From Styela clava (Eukaryota; Chordata; Ascidiacea; Stolidobranchia; Styelidae): 64,000 nt of DNA. The stretch is taken from assembly GCF_964204865.1 (NCBI RefSeq), contig NC_135261.1:8866001-8930000 (forward strand), read 5' to 3'. The translations under genes were made by a program, and so were the position numbers. This document shows positions 35,301-48,711 of the stretch, piece after piece (position 1 is the first letter of the stretch; every line of letters begins with the position of its first letter). The notes beneath the pieces are model-generated. The model had not been told where the DNA came from. It worked only from the letters and a program-made list of their open reading frames with translations, and ran no database searches.

Positions 35301-38300
35301 AACGGCGCTCCAGAAGTGTGTGTACCAATATGGAGGTAACTAATTTTGTTCGACTATTTTACATCAAGTTCTGTAAAGGTACTGAAACAAATGGGCTAAC
35401 ACACTTGGCTAACGCAGACAGTCTCCGAATTTGTAATAAAACCAAAATAAAGAAAATCGGAATCAAATTATGGCCTAACTCTAACCTGGTACACACACTA
35501 CGGGATTACCCAATAAACAAATTGAATACACACCAATCACAAGCTGCAGGATTAGTATAGTCGACCAGAGCTCCAACTCCATCCCACCAAACAACGTTGC
35601 CAACATCTCCTTCGCCATTTTTAACAAAATATTGCGTTTCATTATAATTTACAGATCTTCTATTAACAAATGTTGTCACCCATGTTGTGACTCGAAATCC
35701 TTTATTGTGTAGTTGTTCTATCATCCCAGCTGCATCTGGAAACTTCACTGGGTCGAAAGTGTAGTCTCCGTAACTCGTTTCGTAACTGAAACAAAAAAAA
35801 TCGAATTCGTCGGAGTCGAAGTTTCAAACTTTCAATGGTCAATAAATCAAAGAAGACCTAGGCCCGCATAGGTAAATTTTTCTGTTATCAGAATTTGAAT
35901 TTTTCGAAGTTCGTAGCTGGTGTAAGAGTCGTACTTTTGCATTTGTGTTTACCCGGAGGCCGGAGTCGAAGACGCTTTAAAAATAAACGTCAAACAACCT
36001 GTTTATCCATTTCCTCGCCTATGTAAACCATATACATATATATAATAACATCTCACCCGTCATCAATTTCAAGCTGGCTATTACTAAATCCCTTCGCTTC
36101 AATTTCATTTGCATATCCAAGTACGACATCTTGAGTGACATTTTGTTTATATCTTGCCCATGTAGACCAGATTGGTGATTTAGTCATTCGTCGATCGGGA
36201 AGTTGTTGTGGTCGTTTCAAGAGTCCAGATTTCTATAAAGAGTCGAAACAAGACTTTACTTGGTGGCCAACACAACCCTTTTGTGTAGCTACCGTAAAAA
36301 TCAAAACTGATACCTCTATGACAGCTAAAAATGCACGCTAAGAAAGAGCCATTTAAATAACAACCAGGACCATCTATCCATTCCTACTGTAAAAAGAGGA
36401 AAAAAAATCGAACGATAATTCTTCCAAACTTAAACATATTTTTACGCCTGAGCGGCAACTTATGTATTGCCTTGTTTAGAGCAAATATATGCTTTGGTTA
36501 ACAAGAATTTAATGTTTAGACTTTTCATGTAAGTATGTATAGAAGAGTTCCCGAACACATATGTCTTCAAACTGTTTTGCTTTTAATTGTGTAAGCTGCA
36601 ATAAAGACTATTTAAAATCGTTTTATTAATTTATTGGGGATGATAGTGCTTCATGGAATTTCGTCCCCAAACCTATCTTATTATTCATAATGAAATATTG
36701 CCCGACAACACAATCAGTGTATTTTTACAATAAATGAATTTGACGTAAATATGATTGATAATGAGATGAGATATGAGATGTTTACGCCTTGTTTTATAAC
36801 AAGCTTGACCTAAGTAATCAATGATATATATGAAAAGGACTGTACCGGAATCTTTGTATAGCCTCCTGTAATATTCTACATTATGGGCGAAGGACTGGAG
36901 CGCTACTGAACCAGGAATTGTCAATGCATACATATCTCGTCTTCGGTTTGTGTTCACGATATGTATTGAATAAATAGTCATTCGGGTTGGCAATTTATTG
37001 TGTTTGTCAAAAATTATTCAAACGTCGATAAATTTAATTCGTGATGTAAGAATGGGGAAGAATGCTGAAGCGAAAGTAATTAACACTTTATTGGTAACGA
37101 ATAAAGTTTGTGACTCATGATTTTACTTGCACTTTACAATTTGCAGGGAATAAACCTATAAAGATCGAGTTACGTCAATTCAAATACAACAACCTCAAGA
37201 ACAGAATGGATTGATTTGAAGGAATTACCATTAAATGTGAAAAACCACTAAATTGCGGACTTGGGCGAATACGCTTCTCAGACGGCATCCAGCTAAGCTA
37301 TTGTTACGCTATAAACTTGAAAATGTTATTTTGCTTTAAACCGTGATTATAAATTATATTCATCCGCGTATGGGACTTGTTTATTTATTAACACTCTATG
37401 ATTGATCAAAGATAATCACATTTCAATTTATTTTAACTTGCTTGCCAGATGTTGTTTGAAAGCGACAGACGTGAAGTTCAAGCTTAAGTGTTAAATTATA
37501 ATAACTTCAAGAATGAATCAAAGATAAATCGGCGATAAACATGGTTCTAAAAAGATTATTCTGAGAACACATGACCGCATAATTATGACGTCATGCCTAA
37601 TAAACAGATGCCAATATTCGACCTAATATATACCAGTCAAGATATATTCCATTGTATTAGTGAACTTGTCTACGTTTTCACATATAATTTACTCCCAAAT
37701 AGAAATATCACGCATGTTCCGTAAAGATGATAATTTCGACTTAGTGTTTCAAATAGAAATCTGCAATACTAAAAAATTATAGACTGATTTAAAATTAAGA
37801 TTTTTGGAAATTGTTGTTATGCTGTTACGGCTTTCTTGCGTAAATACAGACAATTGTATACTAATGTCGATGGTCCACTTTATCTCTTTCTTCATTATGA
37901 TATTACTTTCGTTTTGTTGCGTCATAATAACTTAGGATGGGGCTCTTCAAACAGGGGGTCCCGACCCACCGATGGGTCGTAAATGGGCCCATTGGGGGTC
38001 GCCGAAAATTTTTTTTTCCCAATAATTTATGTTGAAACAAAGTATCGATCAAATTTGAAAGCTTTGGAACCAGTACAGAGACCTACCATCACCGAAATAG
38101 AGTCAGGATTCGATCTTTTGTGCGAAAATGTATGCAAGCACATCGGTCTCATTACAGGTATTGGCAATTTTATTATTATTTTTTAGTATTTTCTATATTA
38201 ATAAATTTTGCTTTATTTTTATTTTAGTTTCTGAGGGTCGCGAAAAAATTTCGCCATGCCAAGTGGGTCGTGATAAAAAAAAGTTGAGTAACACTGCCTT

Positions 38301-41300
38301 AGGATACAGTTGCAGTCCTAGTTGTGTTATACGATAAGAATATAATGATATGATACCATGACGGAATTATTCTTTCCGTGGAATACGCTTTTACTACGTT
38401 AGATCGTTTGAAACAGCCATAAACTTGGATCGGATTTAATGATTTGTTGCGCGCTAATAAAGAAAATATTAAAAGAAAAATAAAGAAAAGCTAAAAACGA
38501 AAACATGTGTGAGTAGGTATTCAATGTAAAAAAAAATTTTTTTAATCAAAAAAGCCAGAACATGTTAATACCATACGTTTTATACAAAGTTATAAATTAT
38601 GTTTTAAAAATAGCTATCTTCAACAAAATGTATTGAAAAGTCATTTGTTAAGTTCATAGTCCTAAGTACGGGCTTGCAACTTTTGAATTACTTTAAATAA
38701 AAAACCAAATTCCAAAATGGTATATTCGAAGCACGTACCAAAAACACATATTCATGCGTCTGTCTTGCGTCTGGTGATAGAAAAACTCTATATTTCAGAA
38801 ATGGTAATCCTTCTGATGACGTTGCACTTTCTCTATACGGTGAATTTTTGAATGAACCTAAATAAGAAATATGTGGAAAGGTAAATATTATGAAAAAATG
38901 CCCCAAAAAACGTCGATTCCATGCACATACCGCGCATTTAAAAAAGGGTCTTAGTATGATTCATGTTTTGTGTAATACTCACTGCTCTTCTCAATCATTC
39001 CGATGGTCATCGGAATAAAATAAATGATTTTTGCGATGGTTACGTAATAAAAGCGTAAATTTACGTCAAGACACACAGCCCATCCTTGATAAAACAGAAT
39101 ATTATTCAAAAGTAAATAGAACGTTGACATAGAGCAGAACTATCTACTACTTTCATTGGTAAGTGGTAATCATCATTATGCGAAAGAAAAATTCAATATA
39201 ATAATTTTTATATTTTTGCATAATTCATTCCTGAGAAATAATCATTACACCATTTAGTACTCATGTCTCTGTAATGTCAGTATATTACCGCGTAAGCTAA
39301 CACTTCTTTCATTCATAAATGTGTAAATAAATGTTTATTTACAATTTGAGGACGAGCTACTGTGACCAATATATTCGCCCTAATTTCGAGTTTCTAAGCC
39401 ACAAATGAATGTCCTGCCTGTCTGTGGTAAACCTTATTAACATTTCATCCTACAGCGGAAGTTGTAAGATTTTGTGAGACGTCACAATTAGGCAGAAGAA
39501 ATATTAGAAAATTGGGACGACTACCGCTTTCTCTTTATCGGCATCGGGCATAGTGCTTACTACCACGGCAGGCTGGTAAAGAGAATTTAATATACATAAA
39601 AGTGGAATAACGTATTCTGTCGAGTCTATAATATTGTTCAATGGAAATTTGTATTTGATTCCGCTCTCCAGAAAACAAAAACGACAAACTAGGATTGTAT
39701 ATTGCGGCTTCTCTACTGTGAAGATAAATTTAAAAGGCATTGATAAACAATGGTGCAAACATCCAACGCCCAATGTCACTTATAAACAAGCATAATGTTT
39801 TATCACGTGAACTCACCCTTGAAACATAGTCTATAATTCTCAGTGCTAACATGCAAAGGTACATCAGCATCAACATACAATGCTGCCCCAGTTGTCGAAA
39901 GCCAATACCGTTCCAATACAGAACCATATTGTTGAGCATCTGAGTACATATCTCCCGATAAGTAGAACGACATCTCTTTTGACCATCTGAACCATATAAA
40001 CAGAATCCATTTTAAAATCAAAAACGAGACAAAATGAAGTAACTTCAAAGCGTTCACGTTGACTGTAAATTTTGTATCAGAATGGGTCAAAATTGCTTGG
40101 AATGGGGTTATCATTTTAAACGTCGATGGAGTCTCTGATTAAGATGACGGTAGACTCCGTGTAGTTGAATTAACACAAGGACACCTGTACAGTAAAAATG
40201 CTATGTCAAAAATGGCGGTATTTTGTACCAAATTGGAAATACTGGTATTGTAAGTCGTGATGTGCCTCTCTTCAATTCAAACCCAAACAATAATGAGGGT
40301 TTGGTATTTTCATTAAAAGTCATTAAGGCTGGGCGTTTTGAATCGAATCGAATAGTAAATTATTCGAATCGGTTCGGACAATAATTTCGAATCGCCGCCA
40401 TCTTTTTCGTTCGCCTACAGGTCGTGATGAATCCCTCATTTTGTTATTCATTTCATATTTTTGAAGTGCAATTCTGACATAAAGACTCTTTTCTTCCGAG
40501 TGAACTATTGGGAAGAGATGTTATACTCACTGTGTGGGAACTGTTCGAGTGCTAGGTTACTTGTTTTCACTAATTTATGTGTCTGAATCTTCCAAGTATT
40601 ATGGATTCTATTCGAATAATATAGTCGATTCGATTCTGAAATCATCAGTTATTCGAAAATGCATTTGTCAATGCAAAATACGATCGCTGCATAGACGAAA
40701 ATTAATTTTAGTAAAAAAATAGCAAATTAAATAGCTTCAAAATCCATTTTTGTATTAGTTTTTAATTTATTGTAATTGGGTAAAAAATGAATAAAAAAGG
40801 TAAAAATGCATCAAATTTCAGAATTTAAAGAGAATTATCATCAATCGGTCATATATCATGTATAAGAGTGGTATAAATCAACGACATAGGGCAGTGCAGA
40901 TGTATCGTTTCAAATACAATTTTAGCACACATATAATATGTTAATTATATTTCAGATACCAAATCTGGATTTTCTTGAAAGTGATCGTCATATTTGGCCT
41001 TGAGTAATTTTTGTAAAAGCACGCACAAACAATGAACAATTATTTGGTGTGATGCTTATATATTCGTTCAGCTTTATATTAAGGGCTCGGGTATTACGCG
41101 ATTATTTAAGTAAATACCTGATTGTCGCTTCAAAGAGCTAACGTTAATGATTTAATTGAATATAATATAATAATACAGTATCCCAGTGACCAAAGTCAGT
41201 AAAACACGACGAATTGCTTCTATATTATGATGTTATTAAATTTAAGATTAATTTTCCAGGAGATATCCGGTCACGAGTGCATCGTGGAAACCAAATGTTA

Positions 41301-44116
41301 TGTGGTAACTATCGTACGTTTTGTTTGTGAACTAATTTTAAACTCTTGACATTAGCCTCCTGCATTGTTGTAATAGTCGGAAGATATATTGACATTAGCC
41401 CAATATTCATTATCAGGCCTTACTGCCTAAATTTTTAATATACACGAATGCTTTGTAAAAGAACATCTTTATTGAAAAATCGGTTTCGAAAAATGGAAGA
41501 CTTGGCAAATTTGTAAGATAGAACGCGTAAAAGTATGGCTCGAAAAAGTTTGAATGCACGCGTTACGTTTATTTTTGTTGGAAAATGCAGAGACTATGTG
41601 CGAAAGCACATTTTCAAGAAATTAATCACATCGGAAATAGGTGTTGGACTGAGCATGACTAAAAAATCTAAGATTTTAAAGAGTCTAAAATCACCAAAAA
41701 AAGCACGGTCTACATCGGTCTCACATACATATTAAACATATTTACTGACCTGAGGTCAGTTCACTGACCCCCATTGGGGTCATCTTGTATTTAGGAATAA
41801 TATGACAATTCGGTATTTATTAATTTTATTCACCTGTTTATAGGCCACCACTGATAATACATTTCTGAACCACCGAACCAGCCATCTCCGTATGGTGACA
41901 TTGAAAAACAGTCTGTTGGTTCCAACCATTCTGCTTCACTAGTCCATGATACTTCGTAGGAAGCAACGTTCTGGAAAATAAACAAACAACATATGTTCTT
42001 TCTTCATTTGTAAATATAGTTGTTTCGTCAATGTGATTTCACCATCACGTGAAAATGATAATATTGCCTCTTGTGGGTGTGACAGAAGATCCATCGTCGT
42101 ATGATATCATTATATTTCATTTAAGCAAATACATATTGCTATGTAATATGATTAATATTTAGAATACGTAAAGACATTGGAACACAGTTGTTTGATGAAT
42201 ACTTAAAATCATGAATAGTTTGGTTTAGTTTAGATTATAGTTATATTTTGATATGGTATATTATCAAAAACAAGCGGGCAATGCTGATATAAATGGGCAC
42301 GAGAGCCAAATGTCAAAACAGTTACTTCGAATTAGGCCAAATTTCGAGCAAATTATTGGGCCTGGTAGTCATCACAATAAAAATATGAAAATAGAACAAT
42401 ATCCTTATGGCGACTATTTCCATCTTCAAGTACTGGGAGAGAGGGGGTGATTTTTCCACAACAACAACGATCACAAGCATCCCGACAAGAACAACAACAA
42501 TAATAACAATTTAACAAAACGATTCATTTGTATATTTCGTGTTCAACAAAAACAATTTATTACATCGTGATATAGTTCATAATTTCAAAAAATGGGTTTG
42601 TTTCATCATCCCTATATTGCCTTTCCATATCCTAGATAATTGTCAAAAGAATGTTTTTTTTTGTTTCTACCACTTTCTCGTAAATTAAGTTTTGATATTT
42701 ATGCTGAATTATCATAAAATTATATATGTGCCGAATTAAAAGTGCTCACATTTAGAGAAAGTTATTAATTAATAGGTTTATTTATTCTCGGCATTTTTAA
42801 AAATCTCGAAATCGTAACTTTATTTCTCACAGAGTATCAAGGAAAACTAGGGACTGCAAAGCATTACTACGTGTTATGAAAACTTTGTAATTACAAATCT
42901 CTGTTACTTATGTTACGCTTCGTTTTGTTTTTCGCATAAAATTTTTCAGTAAAAATTTTCAGTTACATATGGGGGTGAAACTAGATAGTCGAAGAGATAT
43001 TTTTAGTTGCAGTTTTTTTTCTTCACGAAGTTTTCAATGAAAAAAAAACTTTTGTCAATCATATATCCACTTATATGTAGTATATGTGTGACTTCGGAGA
43101 GATTTTTTTTAAATGAAAACAAAAAGGACCGTTGAGATTATAATTTGAGTTTTTCTATGTTACGCCCTGTTTTAATATTTGATATTGATCACACAAATTA
43201 TTGTTATTCACTATTGACCATATTAAATTTCCCCTGTTCTCTGTAACTTACTTGTTAATAATGCTATTCTATTCTGGTACTTACCCCTTCCATTCCGAGG
43301 TCTTTCAAGGTCATAGTCATTTGAGCGTCGCCATTTTCTTCACTGCTGAATCGAAGGCTGACAGTCTGATCTGATTCCGAGTTTGTCCCTTGTTCAGAAC
43401 TAACAAAACTGTAGTTCAGGGGTCCTCGACCGTCAGAAGCTTGGGCCAAATGGGTGGAAAGCACAGTCTTTTCCATTTTGTATTGATACTGAAGCTGTCA
43501 ATTGAACAGGCAAATCTTTTAAAGCGAATGAAAGAGGCTTGCTATGGGAAAAGCGAAGATTGTATTTGAACTGTATTGAGTGTAGTTCACATTCAGACGA
43601 TGGTGAGTAGAATAGGCCAAATAGGATTCCAAAAACATAGTTACACTGAATTCCCTAGAAGTGTATGTACAAAGCCTCAACAACAGTAAATACGAGTCAA
43701 ACCCTGTGTTTTCATATTTGCAAACGTTGTTAGAATTGCAATATATCCCCGCAAGTTAATGTTAAGTTAATTAATATGAATGTTATCTAGATATTTCCGT
43801 TTTGTCTTTGCTCAAAAAAGGCAGTTTTTGTGCTTGAATAATATCTATGCAAATTGTACCGGCATTCCCGCCATTTTCTAACCTGCAATAAACTTGAGTC
43901 ATACAAGACTGAATATGTTGGAGTTGGCATCGGCGTAGCTTCGTCCTCCGCTTGTTTTGATTTTGTTATGAGGGTTATTCCCACACTCATAGTTATTATT
44001 CCAACGAAAAAAGTTAATGCAGTGAAAGCTACTAAAGCCCAAATTCTCTTGTCCGGAAATGCCTTCGTCATTTTCACAGTCAGATAAGTCACAGTGCCGG
44101 CAATAATCAGGCACAT
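29369..44116 (-). CDS. MYORG: MYORG-like GH31 glycosidase, type II membrane protein
   Basis: Eleven exons on the minus strand join without phase errors: 44116-43883, 43494-43285, 41970-41834, 39986-39817, 38857-38739, 36232-36057, 35785-35534, 33703-33539, 31543-31365, 30729-30599 and 29749-29369, giving 717 aa (human MYORG 714). An in-frame stop lies just before the first ATG; a second ATG at codon 16 is also possible. Anchor about 25-50, so the catalytic part faces the ER/Golgi lumen. [19 protein letters not shown] (311-318), LEIDD (344-348), FKFDAGE (450-456) and GYPYILPDM follow MYORG closely. D453 aligns with the human nucleophile D463 and D512 with the acid/base D520. Human MYORG is an alpha-galactosidase, so that activity is inferred. 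Exon 2 has two in-frame acceptors six bases apart. Confidence 0.93.
32158..32172 (+). repeat. 15-base guanine run
   Basis: Uninterrupted G tract in intron 8 of the MYORG-like gene, preceded by an AATAAGCCAT-type short tandem (about 32118-32150). Confidence 0.85.
32760..33017 (-). other. unrecognised open stretch inside intron 8 of the MYORG-like gene
   Basis: An 85-codon stop-free frame on the minus strand with a protein-like composition (for example [13 protein letters not shown] and [10 protein letters not shown]) and higher GC than its surroundings. It has no matching splice phase with MYORG and I recognise no family. It may be a decayed gene fragment or chance. Confidence 0.2.
33215..33437. 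mobile_element. palindromic MITE (GGTACTCC family), copy 5, in intron 8 of the MYORG-like gene
   Basis: Starts GGTACTCCCTTAGTATGTG and ends with the complement of GGCGCTCCCGTAGTATGTA. The flanks are TGTTACTG (33207-33214) and TGTGACTG (33438-33445), an 8-bp duplication with one mismatch. Both halves carry the GGTGTCCGCC and CCTAACCTGG blocks in inverted order. It lies about 100 bp from exon 8. Confidence 0.85.
35304..35510. mobile_element. palindromic MITE (GGTACTCC family), copy 6, variant form, in intron 7 of the MYORG-like gene
   Basis: Starts GGCGCTCCAGAAGTGTGTG and ends with the complement of GGTAATCCCGTAGTGTGTG. It is bounded by a perfect 8-bp duplication, CAATAAAC (35296-35303 and 35511-35518). 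The left interior is the same variant as in the copy at 18944-19162. The insertion lies 23 bp from the end of exon 7 (35534), just past its donor site. Confidence 0.88.
37938..38296. mobile_element. Charlie-like hAT MITE in intron 5 of the MYORG-like gene
   Basis: Right end complement CAGTGTTACTCAAC and left end TGGGGCTCTTCAAAC are diverged inverted termini followed by CGACCCAC on both sides. Flanks ACTTAGGA (37930-37937) and CCTTAGGA (38297-38304) match at seven of eight bases. GGGTCG-type subterminal motifs resemble the element at 22708-24336. 359 bp, non-coding. Confidence 0.75.
40327..40648. mobile_element. inverted-repeat element with GAATCGAATCGA termini
   Basis: The left end runs GGCTGGGCGTTTTGAATCG and continues with GAATAGTAAATTATTCGAAT. 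The right end complement carries CAGAATCGAATCGAC and ATTATTCGAATAG, so about 40 bp are imperfectly inverted. Non-coding MITE-like unit in intron 3 of the MYORG-like gene. Exact ends and target duplication unclear. Confidence 0.5.
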
Positions 44117-47100
44117 TTACTACTTCAGTCAGTCTATGGTTGTTTGCTGTCGAACTCAAACGTTCAGTTACAAGGGCGGCTTTATGAAGTACAGTGGTGG
44201 ATTATTAATCGGCGAAGATAGTTTGCTTAACGAGTTGTACAACAGATAAAATTGTGCAAGTCCTGATTACATAATTGCTGAGTACACACGTATGCATACA
44301 TAACTCTGTAAATGAAATACTTTGTACGCATTCGCATGTGACTTGAAATTACGTTAGACTACAAAATACCAACAGGGTAACGTATGCAAACGTTTGATAT
44401 CATTAACCCTATGACCTATATAGCAATTAGATTAGAAGTGATGGCGTATTCTAACTATAATACGTCACCCAACACAAACGCGATTTCGTGGTCATTGTAT
44501 GTTTTTGAGATTTTAATTGCGTCAGTCTAATATGCCAGTAGCCTTTGCATCTTACCAAATACCACAGTTGACGATATTTTTCTGTCAGTCATCTACTGAT
44601 TTGAAAATCCCGCTTTAAATGCAGTAGTAACCCACGTTAGAATATCCGATACAAATTAATGACTTTCATCACTACCGGCGCTGGAAAGAAGTGTTTACAA
44701 TTTCGTTATGAGCTAGACATTTTGTCACTCATCAAAAGTTATGCCAAATTGATCTGCAACTTCCACTCCGTAAAAACAGAACCTGCAAACTTGTACAACT
44801 TCCTGCAGATAAATATACGGACGCTCAATAGTAAACGAGTAATTTGTAGCTTTGTTAAATAACTTTTCGCTAAATCTTGCTACTGTTCCAATAAACAAAC
44901 TACCGTACATGGAAAGAACGCATAGTGAGTATTGTTCCAATGCCTTATAATGTCAAAAAAAGATTCGGAACTAGAGAAATGTATACTACCTATTTGTCTG
45001 GCAAACAATCATCCCCTTGGTTTCGGCCTGCAAAGTAGTTTTAAAATTGGAGACACTCCCGGTCAAATCCCGCTATTTATACAAGCATTTTGTTAATAAT
45101 TGACAGAGTATACGCGTACTATGCGGGTATATATCTCCGTATATTTTATTTAGACACATTAGCTTGCCGAAGACCCAATCCTTTTACTTTTTTCATTTTT
45201 ATCCGAATCCATTTTCCGCCTTTCCTTTCCACTACACATCTTCACTTTTCCTTTATCTCCCTCCCTTTTCATACTCTTCTTTTCCTTACTGATCTTCTTC
45301 TCAGGTCCCTACTCATGTTGTCATGTTGTTTTGACTTTCGATTTCTCATAATCGCGTCTCTTATTCATTTATTATTATTTTTCCGTTTTGTGTCCGATTC
45401 TCCTCTATTTCCTATACTTCGCATTCGAATATTGTTACCTTGTCACCAGTTATAGTTAATGTCCATTTTGACAAAAAGTAAAATCCTTGCTAACGTGGTT
45501 TACTATATCCTCTTTTTTTATTTTGCTTTGGAAGTTAATACTTTTTAGTTTTGCTTTTTTACATATAAATTTAAATTCAATTTCGCACATCATTTAACAC
45601 TTTCATTTACAGAAACCGTGCCACATTTCACGTTTCATTTGCTTAAAACTGTGATATCAATGATGCCTTAAATTGGACATGATTTAAGACTTTCGAAGTC
45701 TGAAGTGAAAATGTGAAAATTTACAACTGAAAACTTCGATACTCATTTCACTGCACACGTCTAGGGTTCTCCTTTTCTTCAAATAGTTTACGTGAATCTA
45801 GATTCGTGAAAATGACTCAAAATTCAAAATCGGAACGACAAAATAGTACACATAAGTTACTTGAGACTCAGGTTCAGTTTGTGACGAATCGTCCGAATTT
45901 TCAATATTATTCATTAATTTTCCATGTCGCTAATACAATACACATTTCATTTACGACATGTTGGGTTGGTTGCTGCGATATTGTAACACAATTTCTACTC
46001 AAAAATTAAATATAATAACGATATCTCATAGTATTATGAACTCACCAGTCATAATTGCTTAATGAAATTTAATAGGGAAGAGCTACTCATCTTGTTTAGA
46101 ATTTGCTGAAACTCAGTTTCTACTCGGGACCCTTGAATTCTTTTTTTTTTGGTTGATTCCTGCAACCGAAAATACATCTTTGTTTAAGTTGAAATCATCA
46201 GTATCGCACTGGTGACTGTGTTTGTTTATTCAATTAGAAAAATGGCTGTTTTCAATAGATGTTAATTTGTCGTCATTCGCCTTCTTCCAACTCATTGCGC
46301 CAATCGGTCAACGTGATTTACGTAAAAAAGCTCATTGTAATTGTCATTGTAAGGTCTTGTTGTATTTCTCATTACCTGTTTTGGGGGATTGTCTTGTGCT
46401 TTGGAAACGTGCAAATTGACATATTCATGGAATTGTAGGCTGTGATTGGTTGAACAGGAAGGGTGGTATAAATGTAATAATAATAAATACTGCCGTTTAC
46501 ATAAACAAAGTAATAACACGACCGCTCTAGGGTTTAATCCTTATTCCTGAAATGAGAAAAGGATTCTTTTTCATATTCTTCGGTGACCTGGAATACATTT
46601 GTCTCGCCAAATTGACGTTCTCTTTTTAATGGAAACCTAAAGCATACAAAACCGCAAGATTGCCACCGATTCTTTGAATTAGAAGACACCCGATACTATC
46701 CTGCCATAAATTGTCTTGTATGTGAACGTATATATATAGTTGAAGCGAAGCTATAAACTTTATATCGCTATTAAGCATTTAAAGCTAGGATTCTAAACAT
46801 TGCATTTGAGGAATATTTGCAGAAAAATTTGTAATGTAAGTAAAATTTATAAAGTAAGAAAATATCTGATTTATCAGTTTTAGTTATATATTGAAGGTGA
46901 AAATGCGCATAGTCCAATTGTTTCCGATATACACATCACATGGGTATATCTTAATATGCGATCTTTTTTTTTCGTCGTTTGTTATGTGTACCACCCTATG
47001 TATAATCTAAAATTATATTTATTAAAAATTCAAATCCGCTCGAAATTTTAGTTAAAATTTACATTAAACGTCTTGCAACTGTATCTCCAATTAATATCGA

Positions 47101-48711
47101 TAGCTACTAATAGCTAGCCTATGGTCCGATCATATACTGAGAAACCATGCTGCGATTTTGTTTCTGATTGTTTATCATTCACGTCCAAAGTTGTTTACTC
47201 CCAAATTTTTGTCGCATGAATCATGATGGCGGAAAATGAAATAAATTTTCAAACTCAATTAAATATTCTATTTTGACGAAACCCAGTCATGTTCAACAAT
47301 GGGAGAATACCAGTGTTGCTAAAACAAGGTTTTCAATTAGTGTGTCTATTTCGATTTGTACTTTTGTGACAGAATGGCTTGGTTTTGTACGGAGAATGTA
47401 CAGATGTAAAATGTTGCTAATTTTAGTTTCATTTTTAAGTAACTGCCTAATCCAGGATTGGGCTAAGTTTTTTTGAGAGGACCGTGTGTACAGACTGGGG
47501 CGAATTGAAGAAAATACTCAATTTCTTTTTGGGAGATTATTATTATGTAGTTAGTTCTGCAAAGTAAAAGTTGATGCATATCATTTTAAAGTACATAGTT
47601 TAGATATTTTGATTAAAGCTTAAATGTAAATCCAAATTTTGTATGTAGTTGTATGAAAGTTCATGAAATTTAACAATTTCTGCGAGAGCAGCACATACAA
47701 GTTGCTACGACTGAAGGGTACAACAAAATTGTGTTTCTTTGTTGAGAATAGACACTAACACATTGTTAGAATCATGTCCATCAATTAGACAATGTTGATT
47801 TTTTAAATAGTCGTAAATGTGGTATAGTTTATGCCAGAGGTAACAAGGTGTCTTTTTGAAATACTTTAGTCGCAGATAACGAAATATCGCTTTGAACGAT
47901 CTGAAAATATTTTATTTCGTGACTTGTTTATATGTCATGTTTGTTTACAATATCGTAGTCAATGATATTATGAATTAAGAGATTTAAATTAATGGCGGTA
48001 ATAATAACAGTGCTTAGAATTGGTTATTCGATACCGATACAGATATTATCAAAATTGCCCATATTGCCAAAACTGTTACCAGATATTTTCATATCTCTAT
48101 ACCAAATTAATATATTAATAATTTTATAGCCCAATTTTACGTATTTCGTACGTCACAAGTCCAATTTCACATCACAACGTACGTAACTTCATTAAAAACG
48201 ACATCTGGTATTAGAGAGTAATACACAAGGCGGTGTATAATTGCGACCTGTATGTATCACAGAGTCAATATCCCCGGGCATAGACTGAAATTAGCCACAA
48301 TTATGAGAATCATCATTCATCTTTTATCAAGCAGTATTCGCCTACAGAAACAAAATTCAAACATTCTCCATAACGATATGTCTAATGGAGTATTATGTAT
48401 GGCATTTTAATGAGATCATTCTTTAGAAAATTGATCTATTTTTTTATATTTCTTTGAGAAATCCCATAAGGCCGAAGCAAACGTAATAGAATAAAATTGA
48501 GTTCTCCGAAGACCTTAAAGATGAACGTGATCTATTCGATCCGCTTTGGATCTATATTTTACATTTTAACCCATTGTTATAGCATTTTTAAATAATTGTT
48601 TCAAATTTCCAATATCGATATTGCAAATAAAAACGCTCGTTTGAACGATGCAAAATCGGACAAAATTTAAAGTCGAATTAGATAATTCGAAAACAACATT
48701 CTCAAGTTACA
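44117..48711. other. gene-poor spacer
   Basis: Includes the 5' flank of the MYORG-like gene. A pyrimidine-rich tract on the plus strand (about 45178-45310) opens an artefactual long frame. No coding exon, RNA gene or complete mobile element recognised. Confidence 0.5.

Noticed and set aside
39504-39779. minus-strand frame with VCRFCF, similar to a VCRFCF stretch near 44760-44860
   Set aside because: The shared residues are few and the spacing between them differs, with no splice-compatible exon at either place. Treated as coincidence.
45090-45455. 121-codon plus-strand frame rich in Leu, Phe and Ser
   Set aside because: Produced by a long pyrimidine tract, which rarely contains stops on that strand. 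Not a membrane protein.
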